Source: Acinetobacter portensis (GTDB lineage: Bacteria; Pseudomonadota; Gammaproteobacteria; Pseudomonadales; Moraxellaceae). Taken from it: a stretch of 64,000 nucleotides of DNA. The notes beneath the pieces were generated by a model, which searched no databases, was not told the origin of the DNA, and was given only the letters and a program-made list of their open reading frames with translations. The number at the start of each line of letters is the position of its first letter. Within the stretch, counting starts at the first letter, position 1. The stretch spans positions 620,001 to 684,000 of the forward strand of contig NZ_CP096120.1 in NCBI RefSeq assembly GCF_023158935.1, read 5' to 3'. Both the position numbers and the translations under genes were made by a program. Shown here in pieces: positions 1-11,169 of the stretch.

Positions 1-315
1 GCCTCCACCATTGCGGCGATTTATAAAGATCGTTGGAAAGTTGAGCTGTTCTTTAAGGCGATTAAGCAAAATCTCAAATTAAAAGCGTTTCTAGGCCGCA
101 GCAGGAACGCAATTCAGACACAAATCTGGATTGCGATGATCGCCTATTTACTAGTAAGTTTCGCTCAACATTTAGGGAAAAAAGGCTGGACAGTTCAGCG
201 CTTACTCAGAATAATTCAGGTGAATTTATTTGAAATAAAAACCTTAAAAGCGTTATTTTCACCCGATAAAATCCCCATCAAACAAGAGGAAGCTCATGTG
301 AGCTTCCTCTTATAA
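1..315 (+). CDS. IS4-family transposase, C-terminal part (cut by window edge)
   Basis: The reading frame is open from base 1 and ends at TAA 313-315, giving 104 residues of a DDE transposase C-terminus. Near its start is the IS4-family Y-(2)-R-(3)-E-(6)-K signature: Y8, R11, E15 and K22 of the visible part, within YKDRWKVELFFKAIK. This carries the catalytic glutamate of the DDE triad. The rest of the protein lies outside the window, so whether the element is intact cannot be judged. The gene ends in a long perfect hairpin. I could not identify the right terminal inverted repeat or a target duplication in the bases that follow, and the exact IS name is not assignable from this fragment. Confidence 0.88.
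   Translation, partial: ASTIAAIYKDRWKVELFFKAIKQNLKLKAFLGRSRNAIQTQIWIAMIAYLLVSFAQHLGKKGWTVQRLLRIIQVNLFEIKTLKALFSPDKIPIKQEEAHVSFLL
284..311 (+). terminator. Perfect hairpin at transposase 3' end
   Basis: A 13-bp perfect inverted repeat (AAGAGGAAGCTCA / TGAGCTTCCTCTT) with a 2-nt loop lies over the last codons of the transposase. Only a short AT run follows, so it may act as a transcript-end stabiliser or as insulation of the element rather than a classical U-tract terminator. Confidence 0.5.
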
Positions 316-376
316 AAATTGTGGGACAGCAGTGGCTTAATGCGCCTTTTTTATTGGGGCTAAGAATTGTTAAAGA

Positions 377-667
377 CTAGAAAAGACTAAAGCTAACATG
401 TCCTTCATCTACAGTATCTTGTTTCTTGGTTTGAGGACTAGACTGCTCTTCATCATCATGAAGATCTAGTGCTAATTTTAAACGAATTGCGTACCCTTGT
501 AATTCTGCGTCATTTGTTTCTAATGCTAAATTTGCGGCATGAAGTGCATATTCAGGATTTTGCATTAAATAAACAACATCAATAACCCGACTATTCACTT
601 TTCTTAAGCGTGCATAAAGCAAGGTTGCTAAAGAAAAGATGTTTTCATCTCTTGGGTGTTGGCTCAT
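377..667 (-). CDS. Small hypothetical protein (96 aa)
   Basis: I do not recognise this protein. It is hydrophilic, has no signal peptide or membrane segment, and reads MSQHPRDENIFSLATLLYAR at its start. It is mostly predicted helix in the first 75 residues, with an acidic, Q/S/T-rich tail. I chose the ATG at 667 rather than the one 21 bases upstream because a GGAAG ribosome-binding sequence sits about 8 bases before it and the upstream ATG has none. It stands alone next to the IS element. Codon use looks like its backbone neighbours, which suggests a real, cytoplasmic, genus-specific gene. Function unknown. Confidence 0.65.
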   Translation of the reverse strand: MSQHPRDENIFSLATLLYARLRKVNSRVIDVVYLMQNPEYALHAANLALETNDAELQGYAIRLKLALDLHDDEEQSSPQTKKQDTVDEGHVSFSLF

Positions 668-1129
668 TGAATTTCTTCCGTGTAACAATCAATATACTTA
701 AAAATCGAATGTTATCAGCCTGTTAAAATATTTTTGTATTAGCGTAATTATTTATAAAATTTATGTGCGTAGTCATTTTCTATCATTGACACTAATATAG
801 TGGTTATGAAGATTATGCCGATGATTAAAAAAATAATAGATGAAATATCTAATTGTGAGAATAAATATGAATTATAAAAAGTAGATATGTTGTATTTATC
901 AATAAATTATAATTTATAGAATAAGAAAATGTATGCTTAAAATAAGATAAAGCCAAACAGATGACTAATAAAATTTTAATCAGACATAAAATATTTGTTT
1001 TGATATTTAATTTATATATCAGAGTTTCTTAAGTTGTTGGGAGTAATATTTAATTTAGAGGATAAACACCTAAAAATACTAAGTTTAATTAAATCTTTAG
1101 GTGTTAATTACTTACAAAGATAAATGAGT
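668..1129. other. AT-rich intergenic region, no gene seen
   Basis: About 460 very AT-rich bases with stops in all frames. The only structure I see is an inverted repeat (AACACCTAAA at 1065-1074 with TTTAGGTGTT at 1096-1105, 21-nt loop) just past the coaX stop. It could be a weak terminator for the minus-strand coaX transcript. The promoter of the 377-667 gene should also lie here. Confidence 0.5.
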
Positions 1130-1861
1130 TTAATTTTGATGAAGAATATATTTTTGTAAACCTTGAAGTAATAAATCAGGTTCTATAATTGGATTATATT
1201 CAGCCAAAAACTTAGCAAATAATGGTGCATCGCCACCTGTTAAAATAAGTTTTCGTGGGCTTTGCTCAAGTACATTTTTAATAATACTGACTAAACCTAA
1301 TAATATGCCATGATGAACTGCATCAATCGTATTTCGACCTGGACTAAGCTCATCAAAAGCAGCATCTGGAATTTTAATGCCTTTGGTATTTTGAATAAGT
1401 GAGTCACGTTGTAAATATAAATTTGGCAGAATATAACCACCTAAATGATTTAATCCGTCTGCTAAATCAATAGTTAAAGCTGTACCACAACTAATCACAC
1501 AATATTTTTCATCTGTATTATGAGCAACCGCAAGAACTTGTAGCCAACGATCTATACCTAACTGTGTTGTGTTGTCATATCCGCAACTTAAACCTGCATA
1601 TTCTGCGTGAACTTTTGCACAAATAATCGGAACGTTAAGTTGCTTTAAAATGTTGCGAATGCGTTCATTACTTTGTAAATCTTGAACAGAAGATACGCCA
1701 GCTTGATGAATGCCTAAATTTTTAAAATGTTGAATTAATCCTAATAATAAATCGGCAGGAGATTGTAAATGTAATTCTGCGGCATGTTCAACGACTTGAT
1801 TATTTTCAGTGACCCAATATTTAAGTCGAGTATTACCAATATCTAACCATAAACTTTTCAT
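1130..1861 (-). CDS. coaX: Type III pantothenate kinase
   Basis: CoaX phosphorylates pantothenate, the first step of coenzyme A synthesis, in the cytoplasm. The 243-residue protein has the family's ASKHA-fold signatures: an N-terminal phosphate loop with D7-IGNTRLK, the GIDRW motif at 102-106 (D104 is the expected catalytic base), and CGTALTID at 125-132. Length is normal for the family (about 240-260). Type III enzymes differ from the E. coli CoaA type, and this type is usual in Pseudomonas and Acinetobacter. The gene starts 10 bases after the birA stop on the same strand, so the two are almost certainly cotranscribed, birA first; this pairing is common in gammaproteobacteria. Confidence 0.93.
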   Translation of the reverse strand: MKSLWLDIGNTRLKYWVTENNQVVEHAAELHLQSPADLLLGLIQHFKNLGIHQAGVSSVQDLQSNERIRNILKQLNVPIICAKVHAEYAGLSCGYDNTTQLGIDRWLQVLAVAHNTDEKYCVISCGTALTIDLADGLNHLGGYILPNLYLQRDSLIQNTKGIKIPDAAFDELSPGRNTIDAVHHGILLGLVSIIKNVLEQSPRKLILTGGDAPLFAKFLAEYNPIIEPDLLLQGLQKYILHQN

Positions 1862-1871
1862 TGCTTATACT

Positions 1872-2651
1872 CTATTTAATTGGGTTAAGTAGGCGCATAC
1901 GTCCTTGGTAAAAAGATGATGTTTCTGTTTCAGATTTTAAAATAATAGCACCATCATTTTGAATTCCTAGAAACTCGCCAGAAGTTTTTATACTTCCATT
2001 CTTTAATTCCAAGGACTGATGTTCAAATTCTATTGTTTGATTTATAAATGCTGCATGATGATTAAATCGGGCTGCTAAATTATAGCAATTGTGATTAAAC
2101 CATTGTCCCGCTTGTTGAATGGCTAAATACAATTCTGCAATTAAAGTTAAGCGATCAATTGGTTTTAAGCCAATTTCCTCAAGTGATGTAATATCTTGAT
2201 GAATTGTAGAATCTTTAACAGGTGAAACATTAATTCCAACACCTACAACTGCTTGGTGTGATGAGATCGGCTCTACTAAAATTCCGCCTAATTTTTGATG
2301 ATTAAAGTAAATATCGTTAGGCCATTTTACTTTTAAACCAAGCGCATCAAAGCTAGGCATTTGAATGATATTTAGCGCAATTTCGAGTGCTAGCCTACCA
2401 TCTATGGGTGTTTGTAAATTTAGCAATGTGCTTAAATAGATATTGCCTTCGGGTGAAATCCACGGTCTTTGATTTTGACCTCTTCCTTGCGTTTGTTTGC
2501 GACTGCAAATTAAAACGCTATTAATCCCTTTTAAAGCCACTTCACGTACATCATCATTGGTGGATGTTGTGACAGGCTTTAGGATTAAAACTTCAGGAAG
2601 ATGATTTGCTTCTGTGAGTTTTTGTTGAAGTAGGCGAGTATCTAAATCCAT
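1872..2651 (-). CDS. birA: Biotin--[acetyl-CoA carboxylase] ligase, ligase-only form
   Basis: The enzyme activates biotin as biotinyl-AMP and attaches it to a lysine of the AccB carrier protein. In 259 residues I see the catalytic core motifs in order: STN at 30-32, the biotinyl-AMP loop QTQGRGQ at 53-59, KWPND at 109-113, GGILVE at 122-127, and a small C-terminal SH3-like domain. The core begins almost at the start codon, so the N-terminal winged-helix DNA-binding domain of E. coli BirA is missing. This copy should therefore be a group I ligase without repressor function. It is upstream of coaX in a two-gene operon and divergent from the permease gene, with only 29 bases between the start codons. 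Confidence 0.92.
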   Translation of the reverse strand: MDLDTRLLQQKLTEANHLPEVLILKPVTTSTNDDVREVALKGINSVLICSRKQTQGRGQNQRPWISPEGNIYLSTLLNLQTPIDGRLALEIALNIIQMPSFDALGLKVKWPNDIYFNHQKLGGILVEPISSHQAVVGVGINVSPVKDSTIHQDITSLEEIGLKPIDRLTLIAELYLAIQQAGQWFNHNCYNLAARFNHHAAFINQTIEFEHQSLELKNGSIKTSGEFLGIQNDGAIILKSETETSSFYQGRMRLLNPIK

Positions 2652-2680
2652 TTGAATTTTTAAATATGGGAAAGTAAAAC

Positions 2681-3490
2681 ATGGAGTTAATCATATATTT
2701 GTTGATTGGTGCAATTGCAGGATTTACCGCAGGCTTATTTGGCGTGGGTGGTGGTTTAATTATTGTACCAATTCTCTATGTTGTATTTACCCATTTAAAT
2801 TATGATCCAAGCGTCATTATGCATATGGCTGTTGGAACATCTTTGGCAACAATTATTGTAACTTCAATAAGCTCTGTATCTGCCCATCATAAAAAAGGCG
2901 CTGTACTTTGGAATGTTGTTCGTAATTTAGCACCAGGTTTAGTTGTGGGGGCTTTTTTAGGTGCAGGTATTGCAGATTTACTTTCAGGGCAGGGTTTACA
3001 GCTTCTGATTGGCTTCTTTGCACTTTGGGTTGCTTTCAAAATGTTTACAGGTGCAAATGCAGTTGTTGATCCAACAAAACATTTACCATCTACGGGTGTA
3101 CAAGTTTTAGCGGGTGGTGGTATTGGTGTGGCATCTGCAATATTTGGTATTGGTGGTGGCAGTTTAACCGTGCCATTTTTAAATAAATGTGGTGTGGTAA
3201 TGCAAAAATCTGTTGCGACTTCTGCTGCATGTGGCTTGCCTATTGCATTGGCAGGTGCTTTAGGGTTTATGTGGTTTGGTCATGCGACACGTGTAGAAGT
3301 ACCAAATACCATTGGCTATATTCATATTTATGCATTTATTGGCATTAGTGTGATGAGTTTTATTACAGCAAAAGTTGGGGCAAAAGTTGCACACATTTTG
3401 TCACCAGCAATGTTAAAAAAATGTTTTGCAGGCTTGCTGACAACAGTTGGGCTATATTTTGTTGTGAAAGGTTTATCTAGTTTCTTTTAA
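2681..3490 (+). CDS. TauE/SafE (TSUP) family permease
   Basis: A 269-residue inner-membrane protein with about eight hydrophobic segments. It shows the internal duplication of the sulfite exporter TauE/SafE family: a glycine-rich element GLFGVGGGLIIVP at 18-30 is echoed by IFGIGGGSLTVPF near 155-168. Family members move sulfur-containing or organic anions such as sulfite, sulfoacetate or thiosulfate; the substrate here cannot be told from sequence. A GGGAAA ribosome-binding sequence lies 8 bases before the ATG. It is monocistronic in appearance, diverging from birA and followed by the GntR regulator gene, which could in principle control it. Confidence 0.85.
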   Translation: MELIIYLLIGAIAGFTAGLFGVGGGLIIVPILYVVFTHLNYDPSVIMHMAVGTSLATIIVTSISSVSAHHKKGAVLWNVVRNLAPGLVVGAFLGAGIADLLSGQGLQLLIGFFALWVAFKMFTGANAVVDPTKHLPSTGVQVLAGGGIGVASAIFGIGGGSLTVPFLNKCGVVMQKSVATSAACGLPIALAGALGFMWFGHATRVEVPNTIGYIHIYAFIGISVMSFITAKVGAKVAHILSPAMLKKCFAGLLTTVGLYFVVKGLSSFF

Positions 3491-3504
3491 TAGATTTTTT
3501 TGAG

Positions 3505-3535
3505 TTGACTGTATAGACAAGAAATTGTCTAACAA
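3505..3535 (+). promoter_or_regulatory. Candidate promoter with overlapping operator palindromes (GntR gene)
   Basis: TTGACT (3505-3510) is followed after 17 bases by TCTAAC (3528-3533), a plausible but weak sigma-70 promoter. Two nested palindromes overlap its spacer and -10: TAGACAA-GAAA-TTGTCTA at 3514-3531 and TTGT-CTA-ACAA at 3525-3535. The second fits the loose GntR-family operator form (TGT-n-ACA). The site lies about 95 bases before the GntR start codon, so autoregulation is a reasonable inference. Confidence 0.4.
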
Positions 3536-3629
3536 TGTCATAGTTTAATGTTGTTTTTATCTTTAAATATAGATGAATGGTTAATTAAAACCAGCATGTG
3601 CATCTATATAAAAACAAGATAGGAACAGT

Positions 3630-4325
3630 ATGCAACAATATGAAACAGATAGCTTATCTGAGCAGATTTCACAGCATATTGCTGAACAGATTATCAATGG
3701 TGAATTGGTTGAAGGTGAGCGCATTCAAGAAATACGTTTTGCGGATGAACTTGATGTAAGTCGAGGTTCTATACGTGAAGCTTTACTTTTGTTGGAGCGT
3801 ACACATTTAATTGAAATTTATCCACGCCGTGGTGCTGTTGTGTCGGAAATGTCGGCACAACAGGTTTCTGCTTTGTTTGATATTTTGGGTATATTGCTAG
3901 GAAAAATTGTAGAGCGTTTAGCAGATACTTTGCCTGCATATGAAATTGAAAATTTAAAAAAATTATTAGAAAAATTAACTAAAGAATGTAATTTAGGGCA
4001 TACGGAAAATTTTTACGATTTAATATTTAATGAGTTATTCAAACATCAAGAAGAAGTGAATAATTCGTATTTGATGAAATATTATAAAGAGCTGTTACCA
4101 TCACTGCGTAGAAGCTATTTTTTAACATTAAATACTTCAAAAACAGAACTACAAGAATCGTTAGAATTGTTTAAACTTGTGGTGATTGAGATTGTAAGTA
4201 GAAATTCGCAACAAGCAGCCATAAATATGCAAGATTTTTGTCGACACTTGCGTGATTTAGTGTTGGAATCTCTAACACGAATGAAACAAATAGAACTTGC
4301 GTGGGCAAGACGCTCGCGCCGTTAA
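3630..4325 (+). CDS. GntR-family (FadR/FCD type) transcriptional regulator
   Basis: A 231-residue regulator. Residues 1-75 form the GntR winged helix-turn-helix, with the recognition region ELDVSRGSIREALLLLE around 43-59. Residues about 90-215 are all-helical and resemble the FCD effector-binding domain of FadR-like members, though some metal-ligand histidines are not obvious. An AGGAAC ribosome-binding sequence precedes the ATG. The gene ends 10 bases before smc, so part of smc transcription may come through it. The ligand and targets are unknown; the neighbouring permease gene and its own promoter (palindromes at 3514-3535) are the first candidates. Confidence 0.82.
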   Translation: MQQYETDSLSEQISQHIAEQIINGELVEGERIQEIRFADELDVSRGSIREALLLLERTHLIEIYPRRGAVVSEMSAQQVSALFDILGILLGKIVERLADTLPAYEIENLKKLLEKLTKECNLGHTENFYDLIFNELFKHQEEVNNSYLMKYYKELLPSLRRSYFLTLNTSKTELQESLELFKLVVIEIVSRNSQQAAINMQDFCRHLRDLVLESLTRMKQIELAWARRSRR

Positions 4326-4335
4326 TTAGGACATT

Positions 4336-7300
4336 ATGCGTTTAAGCAGCTTAAAACTTTCCGGCTTTAAATCATTTGCCGATAGCACAACACTAAATTT
4401 TAAAGCAAACCGTACTGCAGTTGTGGGGCCAAACGGCTGTGGTAAATCTAATGTAATTGATGCCATTCGTTGGGTAATGGGGGAGTCCAACGCTCGTCAA
4501 TTACGTGGCGGTAGTATGCAAGACGTTATTTTTACAGGAACAGTAAAGCGTAAACCTGTTGGGGTGGCAAGTGTAGAGCTTCGTTTTGACAACACTTATG
4601 GAAAATTAGGTGGAACGTATAACGCTTATAATGAACTAGCTGTACGTCGTCAGGTGAACCGTGATGGTAAGTCTGAATACTTTTTAAATGGAACAAAGTG
4701 CCGTCGTCGTGATATTACCGATATTTTCTTAGGAACAGGATTAGGTCCTCGTTCTTATGCAGTCATTGAACAGGGCATGATTAACCGTTTAATTGATGCA
4801 AAACCTGAAGAAATGCGGGTGTTTATTGAAGAGGCAGCTGGGGTTTCACGTTATCAGGCGCGTCGTCGTGAAACGATGTTGCACTTAGAACACACAACAC
4901 AAAATTTATCTCGTTTAGATGATATTGCATCAGAACTTCGCTCACAATTAAAAACCTTAAAGCGTCAGTCTGAAGCAGCAGTTCAATATAAAGAATTAGA
5001 AACTCAAATTCGTACAATCAAAATTGAAGTTTTATCTTTCCAATGCGAACACAGCACACGTTTGCAGGAAGAATATACGGTTCATCTAAATAGTTTGGGT
5101 GATACTTTTAAATTGGTGCGTTCAGAACTGAATACGCTTGAACATGATTTAACGGCAACAAGTGAATTGTTCCAACGCTTAATTCAGCAATCAACGCCAT
5201 TACAAAATGAATGGCAACAGGCAGAGAAAAAACTGGCTGAGTTGAAAATGACTTTGGAACAAAAGCAAAGTTTATTACAACAAAACACCTCAACATTGTC
5301 TCAATTAGAAGAGCAGAAAGTTCAAACTAAAGAACGATTACAACTTATTGAATTGCAGTTGGAGACCTTGCAAGAACAGCAAGAAAGCCAAACTGAGCAA
5401 TTGCAAACTCAAGAAGGTCAAAGTCAAAATCAATCACAAGGTTTTAATGATTTAAAAGTACAGCAACAACAAGCAGTTCAACAATTTGAGCAAATTAAGG
5501 CGCAAGTTGAAAAGCAACAGCAGCAAAAAATGCAAATGATTGCGCAAAGTGAACAGCTAACGAAAAATATTGTTCGAATAGAACAGCAAAAGGAAACGTT
5601 GCAGCAACAAGCACAACAAATTCAAAATCAATATCAGCAAGATGATGTTGATCAGTTAGAAAAAGATAAAGCGCAATTTAGCCAAGAAATAGAAGCTTTA
5701 GAATTGGCGCTGCAAAGTAAGAAAACGGAATTAGAGACAGTACAAGAACAGTATTCACAGCAAAAAACTGCTGTGAATCAGCTTAAGTCTGAAATTCAAG
5801 TTTTAGAATCTGAACAAAAGAATTTAAATCAGCTCATGATTAAAAATAGCCCTAAAACTAATGTTCAGGGCGAACAACTTATGCAGAGCTTAAAGCTAAA
5901 TGAAGATGGTAAAGCTCAAGCTAATTTAATTGAAAAGTTCTTATCTAAATGGTTGTCTGCACAGGTTCTAGAAGCTCCAAATATGTTTCAAGAAAGCATT
6001 GCACGTCAGTTAAAACCTTCTGTATTGCGAGATAAAATTCAGTTAGAACAGCTGTCTTGTTTAGCAGATTGGATTGAAACGCCACAACATTCATTGTGGC
6101 AACAGGTGGCAGTTGCGGAAAATTTAGAGCAAGCCTTGAAGCTCCAATCTAAGCTTTTAAATGGTCAAAGTATTTTGACTTTAGATGGTTATCATGTCGG
6201 TTCAGATTGGGTGATTGGACTGTTTTATGATGATGCATCTCAAGCAGGGCAAGGTGCGTTAAGCCATAAAATTCGCTTAGACGAAATTGACCAGATTTTG
6301 GCTAAAAAAGTAAGCTTGCTTCAACAAGCAGAAGCTTTATTGCCTGAAATTTTAGAGCAAATTCAAGCTTTACAAAAAACCATTCAAGACCTGCAAGAAC
6401 AGCTTAAACAAGCACAAAAATCGTTGCAAAATGCAGATTTGAGTTTGGCTAAAGTACAAAGTGCAGCGCAGGTTTTTAGTGTGCAAAAGCAACAATTGCA
6501 AAATCAGCTACAACAGCTTGATGAGCAATTAGAAGAAGATGCCATGCAAAAAGATGATTTAGAAATTGATTTGCATTCATTGAATTTAAAGCTTGAGCAG
6601 GTTTTACCAAACTATAAAACCATGCAGTTTCAGGTAGATGAGCTGAATGAACGTATTGAAAGTTCACAGCAAGATTTACAACATTCACAACAAGAATTAG
6701 AACTTGTACGCCGTCAATCTGTACAAACAAAACAGCAAGTTGAACTTTTAGAAAAAGATGCATCGTTCTTAAAGGCGCAATATCAACAAATTTTGGCGCA
6801 AATGGAACAAGCAAAAAAGTTTGTAGATCCTGTACAGTTGGAGCTTCCTGCGTTGCAAGATCAATATGCTGAACAGTTCGAAAAAACAGAAAAATTGCAA
6901 AAAACTTGGGGTGAATGGCAAGTTGAACTAAACAATATTCAAGAAAAACAACAAAGTTTGACTGAGCAACGTCATCAGCATCAACAACAAGATGAAAAGC
7001 TTCGAACTGAACTTGAAGGGAAGCGTTTGGCTTGGCAGGCAGCAAAATCTGATTTACAGCATTATTCAGATCAGTTAAAAGAGTTGAATAGTGAAGTAAT
7101 AACAGGCTTAAATATCGACTTAGTTTCACATCAACAGAAGCTTGAAAAAGTTCAACAGCAATTTGAAAAAATTGGTGCGGTAAATTTAGCAGCTTCTGAA
7201 GAATATGAAGAAGTATCGGCACGTTATGCAGAACTAAGTCATCAAATTGAAGACTTAAATAAAACGGTTGATCAATTGCAAGCGGCAATGAAAAGTATTG

Positions 7301-7788
7301 ATCAAGAAACACGTAAATTGTTTATGACGACTTTTGATCAAGTCAATGCAGAGCTTCAAAACCTATTTCCAAAAGTGTTTGATGGTGGGGAAGCAAGTTT
7401 AAGTTTAGAAGATGATTGGCAATCTGGTGTTAAACTGATGGCACGCCCACCAGGTAAAAAGAACAGTTCACTTGCTTTACTTTCTGGCGGTGAAAAAGCA
7501 TTAACTGCGCTTGCATTGGTTTTTGCAATTTTTAGACTCAATCCTGCGCCATTTTGTGTGCTTGATGAAGTTGATGCACCTTTAGACGATGCAAATGTAG
7601 GTCGTTTTTGTAATCTTGTAAAAGAACTATCGGAACAGGTTCAGTTCATTTACATTACACATAATAAATTGGCAATGACTATGGCAACAGATTTACTCGG
7701 GGTAACCATGCCAGAGCCAGGAACATCAAAATTAGTGACCGTAAATTTAGAAGAAGCAGCTGAATACGGCTTAGTAGCGGAGGCATAG
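4336..7788 (+). CDS. smc: Chromosome partition protein SMC
   Basis: This is the ATPase core of the SMC-ScpAB condensin, which extrudes DNA loops and organises chromosomes. The 1150-residue protein has the canonical layout: head half with Walker A GPNGCGKS at 31-38, a long coiled coil (about 165-500), a central hinge (about 500-640) bounded by glycine-containing turns, the returning coiled coil (about 650-1000), then the ABC signature LSGGEK near 1049-1054 and Walker B CVLDEVDAP near 1074-1082. The coils are strikingly glutamine-rich. ScpA and ScpB are encoded at 20259-21640 on the other strand. zipA begins one base after the stop, so smc and zipA are cotranscribed. Confidence 0.97.
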   Translation: MRLSSLKLSGFKSFADSTTLNFKANRTAVVGPNGCGKSNVIDAIRWVMGESNARQLRGGSMQDVIFTGTVKRKPVGVASVELRFDNTYGKLGGTYNAYNELAVRRQVNRDGKSEYFLNGTKCRRRDITDIFLGTGLGPRSYAVIEQGMINRLIDAKPEEMRVFIEEAAGVSRYQARRRETMLHLEHTTQNLSRLDDIASELRSQLKTLKRQSEAAVQYKELETQIRTIKIEVLSFQCEHSTRLQEEYTVHLNSLGDTFKLVRSELNTLEHDLTATSELFQRLIQQSTPLQNEWQQAEKKLAELKMTLEQKQSLLQQNTSTLSQLEEQKVQTKERLQLIELQLETLQEQQESQTEQLQTQEGQSQNQSQGFNDLKVQQQQAVQQFEQIKAQVEKQQQQKMQMIAQSEQLTKNIVRIEQQKETLQQQAQQIQNQYQQDDVDQLEKDKAQFSQEIEALELALQSKKTELETVQEQYSQQKTAVNQLKSEIQVLESEQKNLNQLMIKNSPKTNVQGEQLMQSLKLNEDGKAQANLIEKFLSKWLSAQVLEAPNMFQESIARQLKPSVLRDKIQLEQLSCLADWIETPQHSLWQQVAVAENLEQALKLQSKLLNGQSILTLDGYHVGSDWVIGLFYDDASQAGQGALSHKIRLDEIDQILAKKVSLLQQAEALLPEILEQIQALQKTIQDLQEQLKQAQKSLQNADLSLAKVQSAAQVFSVQKQQLQNQLQQLDEQLEEDAMQKDDLEIDLHSLNLKLEQVLPNYKTMQFQVDELNERIESSQQDLQHSQQELELVRRQSVQTKQQVELLEKDASFLKAQYQQILAQMEQAKKFVDPVQLELPALQDQYAEQFEKTEKLQKTWGEWQVELNNIQEKQQSLTEQRHQHQQQDEKLRTELEGKRLAWQAAKSDLQHYSDQLKELNSEVITGLNIDLVSHQQKLEKVQQQFEKIGAVNLAASEEYEEVSARYAELSHQIEDLNKTVDQLQAAMKSIDQETRKLFMTTFDQVNAELQNLFPKVFDGGEASLSLEDDWQSGVKLMARPPGKKNSSLALLSGGEKALTALALVFAIFRLNPAPFCVLDEVDAPLDDANVGRFCNLVKELSEQVQFIYITHNKLAMTMATDLLGVTMPEPGTSKLVTVNLEEAAEYGLVAEA

Positions 7789-7789
7789 A

Positions 7790-8791
7790 ATGGAAATTAC
7801 TACACTTGTCGGAATTGCAATTGCTGTTGTTGTTATGGCGTTTGGCTTAAAACTTATTTTTAAAAAACCAAGAGATACGGCACCATCTTTAGAAAGTGAA
7901 TTGCAATTTAATGAAGATTGTCAAAAGCCAATTATTCCAAGACATGTTCGTGATCAGTTACAAATAGCCGATTCAGAAGAAAAAGTTCGTGTTGAACCAA
8001 CTTTAGATACTCAACAAGTTCAGGCAGAGTTCGAATTTGATAAAGACGAACCTAAGCTGAATGAAGACTTAGCAAAAGCATCTGAAAGTGTAGTGAATGA
8101 AGAAATTACTAAAGAAAAATCAACAATTGAAAATGATGAAGAATCATCTAAAAAAGTTGAAAATTTAGCTGATGATATTGTGAAAGAAGAAGCTCCTGCA
8201 AATGAAGCTGTTGTAAGTAAAGATGCAAAAGCAGAACCTACTTTTAGCTTAAATAATAATATTGAAAAAGCGGAAATTTCTGAATTTTCAGAAGAAAGCA
8301 GTATTTTAGATGCGCATTTATATGAACAAAAAATGGTAGATGATGAATGCGCTTTAGTGACAGCAGAATCATTTATTGCTTTGAATATCTTGGCAAAAGG
8401 ACGAGTTCTTTCGGGCGAAAAAACATTAAAAGTGTTGCTTAAATACGGTTTACGTTTTGGCGAAATGAAATGTTTCCATCGTTATAATGAAGATGGAACG
8501 AAGTTGTTATTTTCTGCATTGAAAATTGTAGACTCTGAATTAGGCACAGAAGGTTTTGATTTAGAAACCTTATCTACTGAAGAAGTAAAAGGTTTGGCAT
8601 TGTTCCTTGCACTTCCGCATGGCGATGTTCAGCATGCCTTCGATACAATGGTAAGTATCGCAGGACTTATCGCACGTGAAATTGAAGGTACTGTGTACGA
8701 TCAAGATAATTTTGAACTTACACCACAACTTAGAGAATACTGGCGTCATCAAGCAATTGATTATCGTTCGGGTCAGTCTGCAAAAGCTTAA
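7790..8791 (+). CDS. zipA: Cell division protein ZipA
   Basis: ZipA tethers FtsZ to the inner membrane at the division septum. Residues 3-24 form a single N-terminal transmembrane segment with the N-terminus outside, as in the family. Residues about 35-180 are a flexible linker, and about 190-325 form the FtsZ-binding domain, with the region FIALNILAKGRVLSG and a GEMKCFHRY segment typical of that fold. The linker is unusual: rich in Glu, Lys and Asp rather than the Pro/Gln-rich linker of E. coli. The gene starts one base after the smc stop, as in Pseudomonas, where smc-zipA-ligA is the standard order. Confidence 0.93.
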   Translation: MEITTLVGIAIAVVVMAFGLKLIFKKPRDTAPSLESELQFNEDCQKPIIPRHVRDQLQIADSEEKVRVEPTLDTQQVQAEFEFDKDEPKLNEDLAKASESVVNEEITKEKSTIENDEESSKKVENLADDIVKEEAPANEAVVSKDAKAEPTFSLNNNIEKAEISEFSEESSILDAHLYEQKMVDDECALVTAESFIALNILAKGRVLSGEKTLKVLLKYGLRFGEMKCFHRYNEDGTKLLFSALKIVDSELGTEGFDLETLSTEEVKGLALFLALPHGDVQHAFDTMVSIAGLIAREIEGTVYDQDNFELTPQLREYWRHQAIDYRSGQSAKA

Positions 8792-8810
8792 GCGAATTCG
8801 TTTAAGTGAA

Positions 8811-10934
<2,124 letters not shown>

Positions 10935-10959
10935 TTTTTCTCTACAATGACTTGAATTC

Positions 10960-11000
10960 AAAAGACACTGAGGATGATGAATCTTTCGGTGTCTTTTTTT
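10960..11000 (+). terminator. ligA terminator
   Basis: Stem AAAAGACACTGA / TCGGTGTCTTTT (one G-T pair) with a 14-nt loop, followed by a run of T. It lies about 25 bases after the ligA stop. Confidence 0.75.
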
Positions 11001-11169
11001 ATGGCTATTGCAGAATGCTAGGATTTAGTCATTGTATTTTGAAACAGACAAATAAAAGGATAAATACAGGGTCAGCATTGTGAACTGAATTCACGTACAA
11101 TATCGATTCATTTGCAGGTATAAATCCTGCCTTACAAATTCTGTTCTCCCGTTGATGATTGGCATACAC

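Noticed and set aside
6476-7312. A 278-codon open frame on the minus strand inside smc
   Set aside because: It is the antisense shadow of the glutamine-rich SMC coiled coil: CAA/CAG codons read backwards give Leu-rich open frames. No ribosome-binding site or family resemblance.
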